Source of the DNA: Phenylobacterium sp.
GTDB taxonomy: Bacteria > Pseudomonadota > Alphaproteobacteria > Caulobacterales > Caulobacteraceae
Reading direction: 5' to 3'
NCBI RefSeq assembly: GCF_030698145.1
Contig: NZ_JAUYNW010000147.1
Span: 1-64,000, forward strand
Length of the DNA stretch: 64,000 nucleotides
Shown here: piece by piece, positions 63,296 to 64,000 of the stretch
Position numbering within the stretch: the stretch's first letter is position 1
Layout of the letters: every line of letters starts with the position of its first letter
Notes under the pieces: generated by a model
Told to the model about the DNA's origin: nothing
The model's input: only the letters and a program-made list of their open reading frames with translations
Database searches by the model: none
Position numbers and translations under genes: made by a program

Positions 63296-64000
63296 GTGGA
63301 CGTCATCTTCACCATCGTGTCGCGCAACTATGCGGCCCAGGCGGCGAGCCTGATGGAGAGCCTGGCGGCCGCCGAGCCGAGGGCGGCCCGCGTGGTGGTG
63401 ACCACCGACGGCCCGATCGCCTTCGCCGATCCGAACATCCGAGTGATCGAGGCCACGACCCTGGTGCCTGACTATGCCCTGATGTGCGCCTATTACGACG
63501 CGCTGGAGCTCAACACGGCGGTCAAGCCGCACGCCTTCCGCGCCCTGCTGGCCGAGCCGGGCGTGACCTCGGGCGCCTATCTCGACCCCGACATCTGGGT
63601 CTACCGCCCGCTCGACGAGGTGCGCGAGGGTCTGGCCCGCGCGCCCCTGGCCCTGACGCCCCACACCACTCGGCCCCTCTCGGGCGAGGCCAACCCCAAC
63701 GACCATGTCATCCTGACGTCGGGCGCCTACAATCTCGGCTTCATGGCGGCCCGCGCCGAGCCGCAGATCAACGCCCTGTTGGCCTGGTGGGCGGAGAAGT
63801 GCCGGTTCGACTGCCGGGTGGACTTCGCCGCCGGCCTGTTCACCGACCAGAGGTGGATGGACCTGGCGCCTGGCTTCGTCAGCGACCTGGCCCTGCTGCG
63901 CACACCGGCGCTCAACCTCGCCTATTGGAACCTGGAGGGGCGCGACCTCGCCAGGACCGGGGACGTCTGGACCATCGACGGCCAGGCGCTGGGCTTCTTC
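63296..64000 (+). CDS. Glycosyltransferase, N-terminal part (runs off the window)
   Basis: An open frame of 235 codons from GTG 63296 to the window end. It starts VDVIFTIVSRNYAAQAASLMESL. YLDPDIWVY is the DxD metal site, and LFTDQRWMDLAP and NLAYWNLEGRDL match the glycosyltransferase at 46249, so it is a paralogue. GGGGAG is 13 bases before the start, a rather long spacing. It follows the exporter ATPase by 35 bases and is probably in the same operon. Confidence 0.78.
   Translation, partial: MDVIFTIVSRNYAAQAASLMESLAAAEPRAARVVVTTDGPIAFADPNIRVIEATTLVPDYALMCAYYDALELNTAVKPHAFRALLAEPGVTSGAYLDPDIWVYRPLDEVREGLARAPLALTPHTTRPLSGEANPNDHVILTSGAYNLGFMAARAEPQINALLAWWAEKCRFDCRVDFAAGLFTDQRWMDLAPGFVSDLALLRTPALNLAYWNLEGRDLARTGDVWTIDGQALGFF

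Overview
The window is high-GC DNA from an alphaproteobacterium, most probably Caulobacterales (Caulobacter/Phenylobacterium type). The evidence is the run of pmbA, a cysQ-like phosphatase, a DUF4170 gene and lipid A genes; the order phoR-pstC-pstA-pstB-phoU-phoB; and a type I secretion locus with an S-layer-like RTX protein set among surface-polysaccharide genes. Frequent 1-4 base gene overlaps and GTG/TTG starts are typical of such genomes. No tRNA, rRNA, CRISPR array or insertion sequence was seen.

Layout. 1-3.7 kb: end of ubiD, a MAPEG protein, pmbA, a CysQ-like phosphatase and a DUF4170 gene. 3.7-6 kb: a minus-strand module (tyrosine phosphatase, degenerate receiver, small helical protein) with an atypical 520-base flank. 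6-11.7 kb: a tight lipid A/Kdo operon (msbA-like, DUF374, CDF transporter, waaA, lpxK). 11.7-16.7 kb, minus strand: class A PBP, APH-family kinase, purD, VOC protein. 16.8-23.4 kb: the Pho regulon core, with a three-repeat Pho box before pstC. 23.5-26.5 kb: OprP-like porin, sulfate-binding protein and SemiSWEET. 26.7-29 kb: a TPR/SPINDLY-type O-GlcNAc-transferase-like protein.

29-64 kb is almost wholly surface glycan and export. It holds a CDP-glucose-derived deoxysugar pathway (rfbF, rfbG, C-methyltransferase, 3,5-epimerase, acetyltransferase, reductase, CmcI-like methyltransferase); two sulfotransferases; an M23 lipoprotein; several glycosyltransferases; and a type I secretion ABC/HlyD pair with its RTX substrate. 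It also holds three proteins built on a shared HYL-type repeat, a membrane glycosylation cassette (GT2, SMR-like flippase, polytopic GT-C-like protein), a heptose-kinase-like GHMP kinase, and a Wzm/Wzt exporter. A candidate toxin-immunity pair lies directly before the exporter. The genes together suggest a cell-surface programme: lipid A core synthesis, export of a modified (branched, methylated, acetylated, sulfated) polysaccharide, and a secreted RTX surface layer or adhesin that may be anchored to it.
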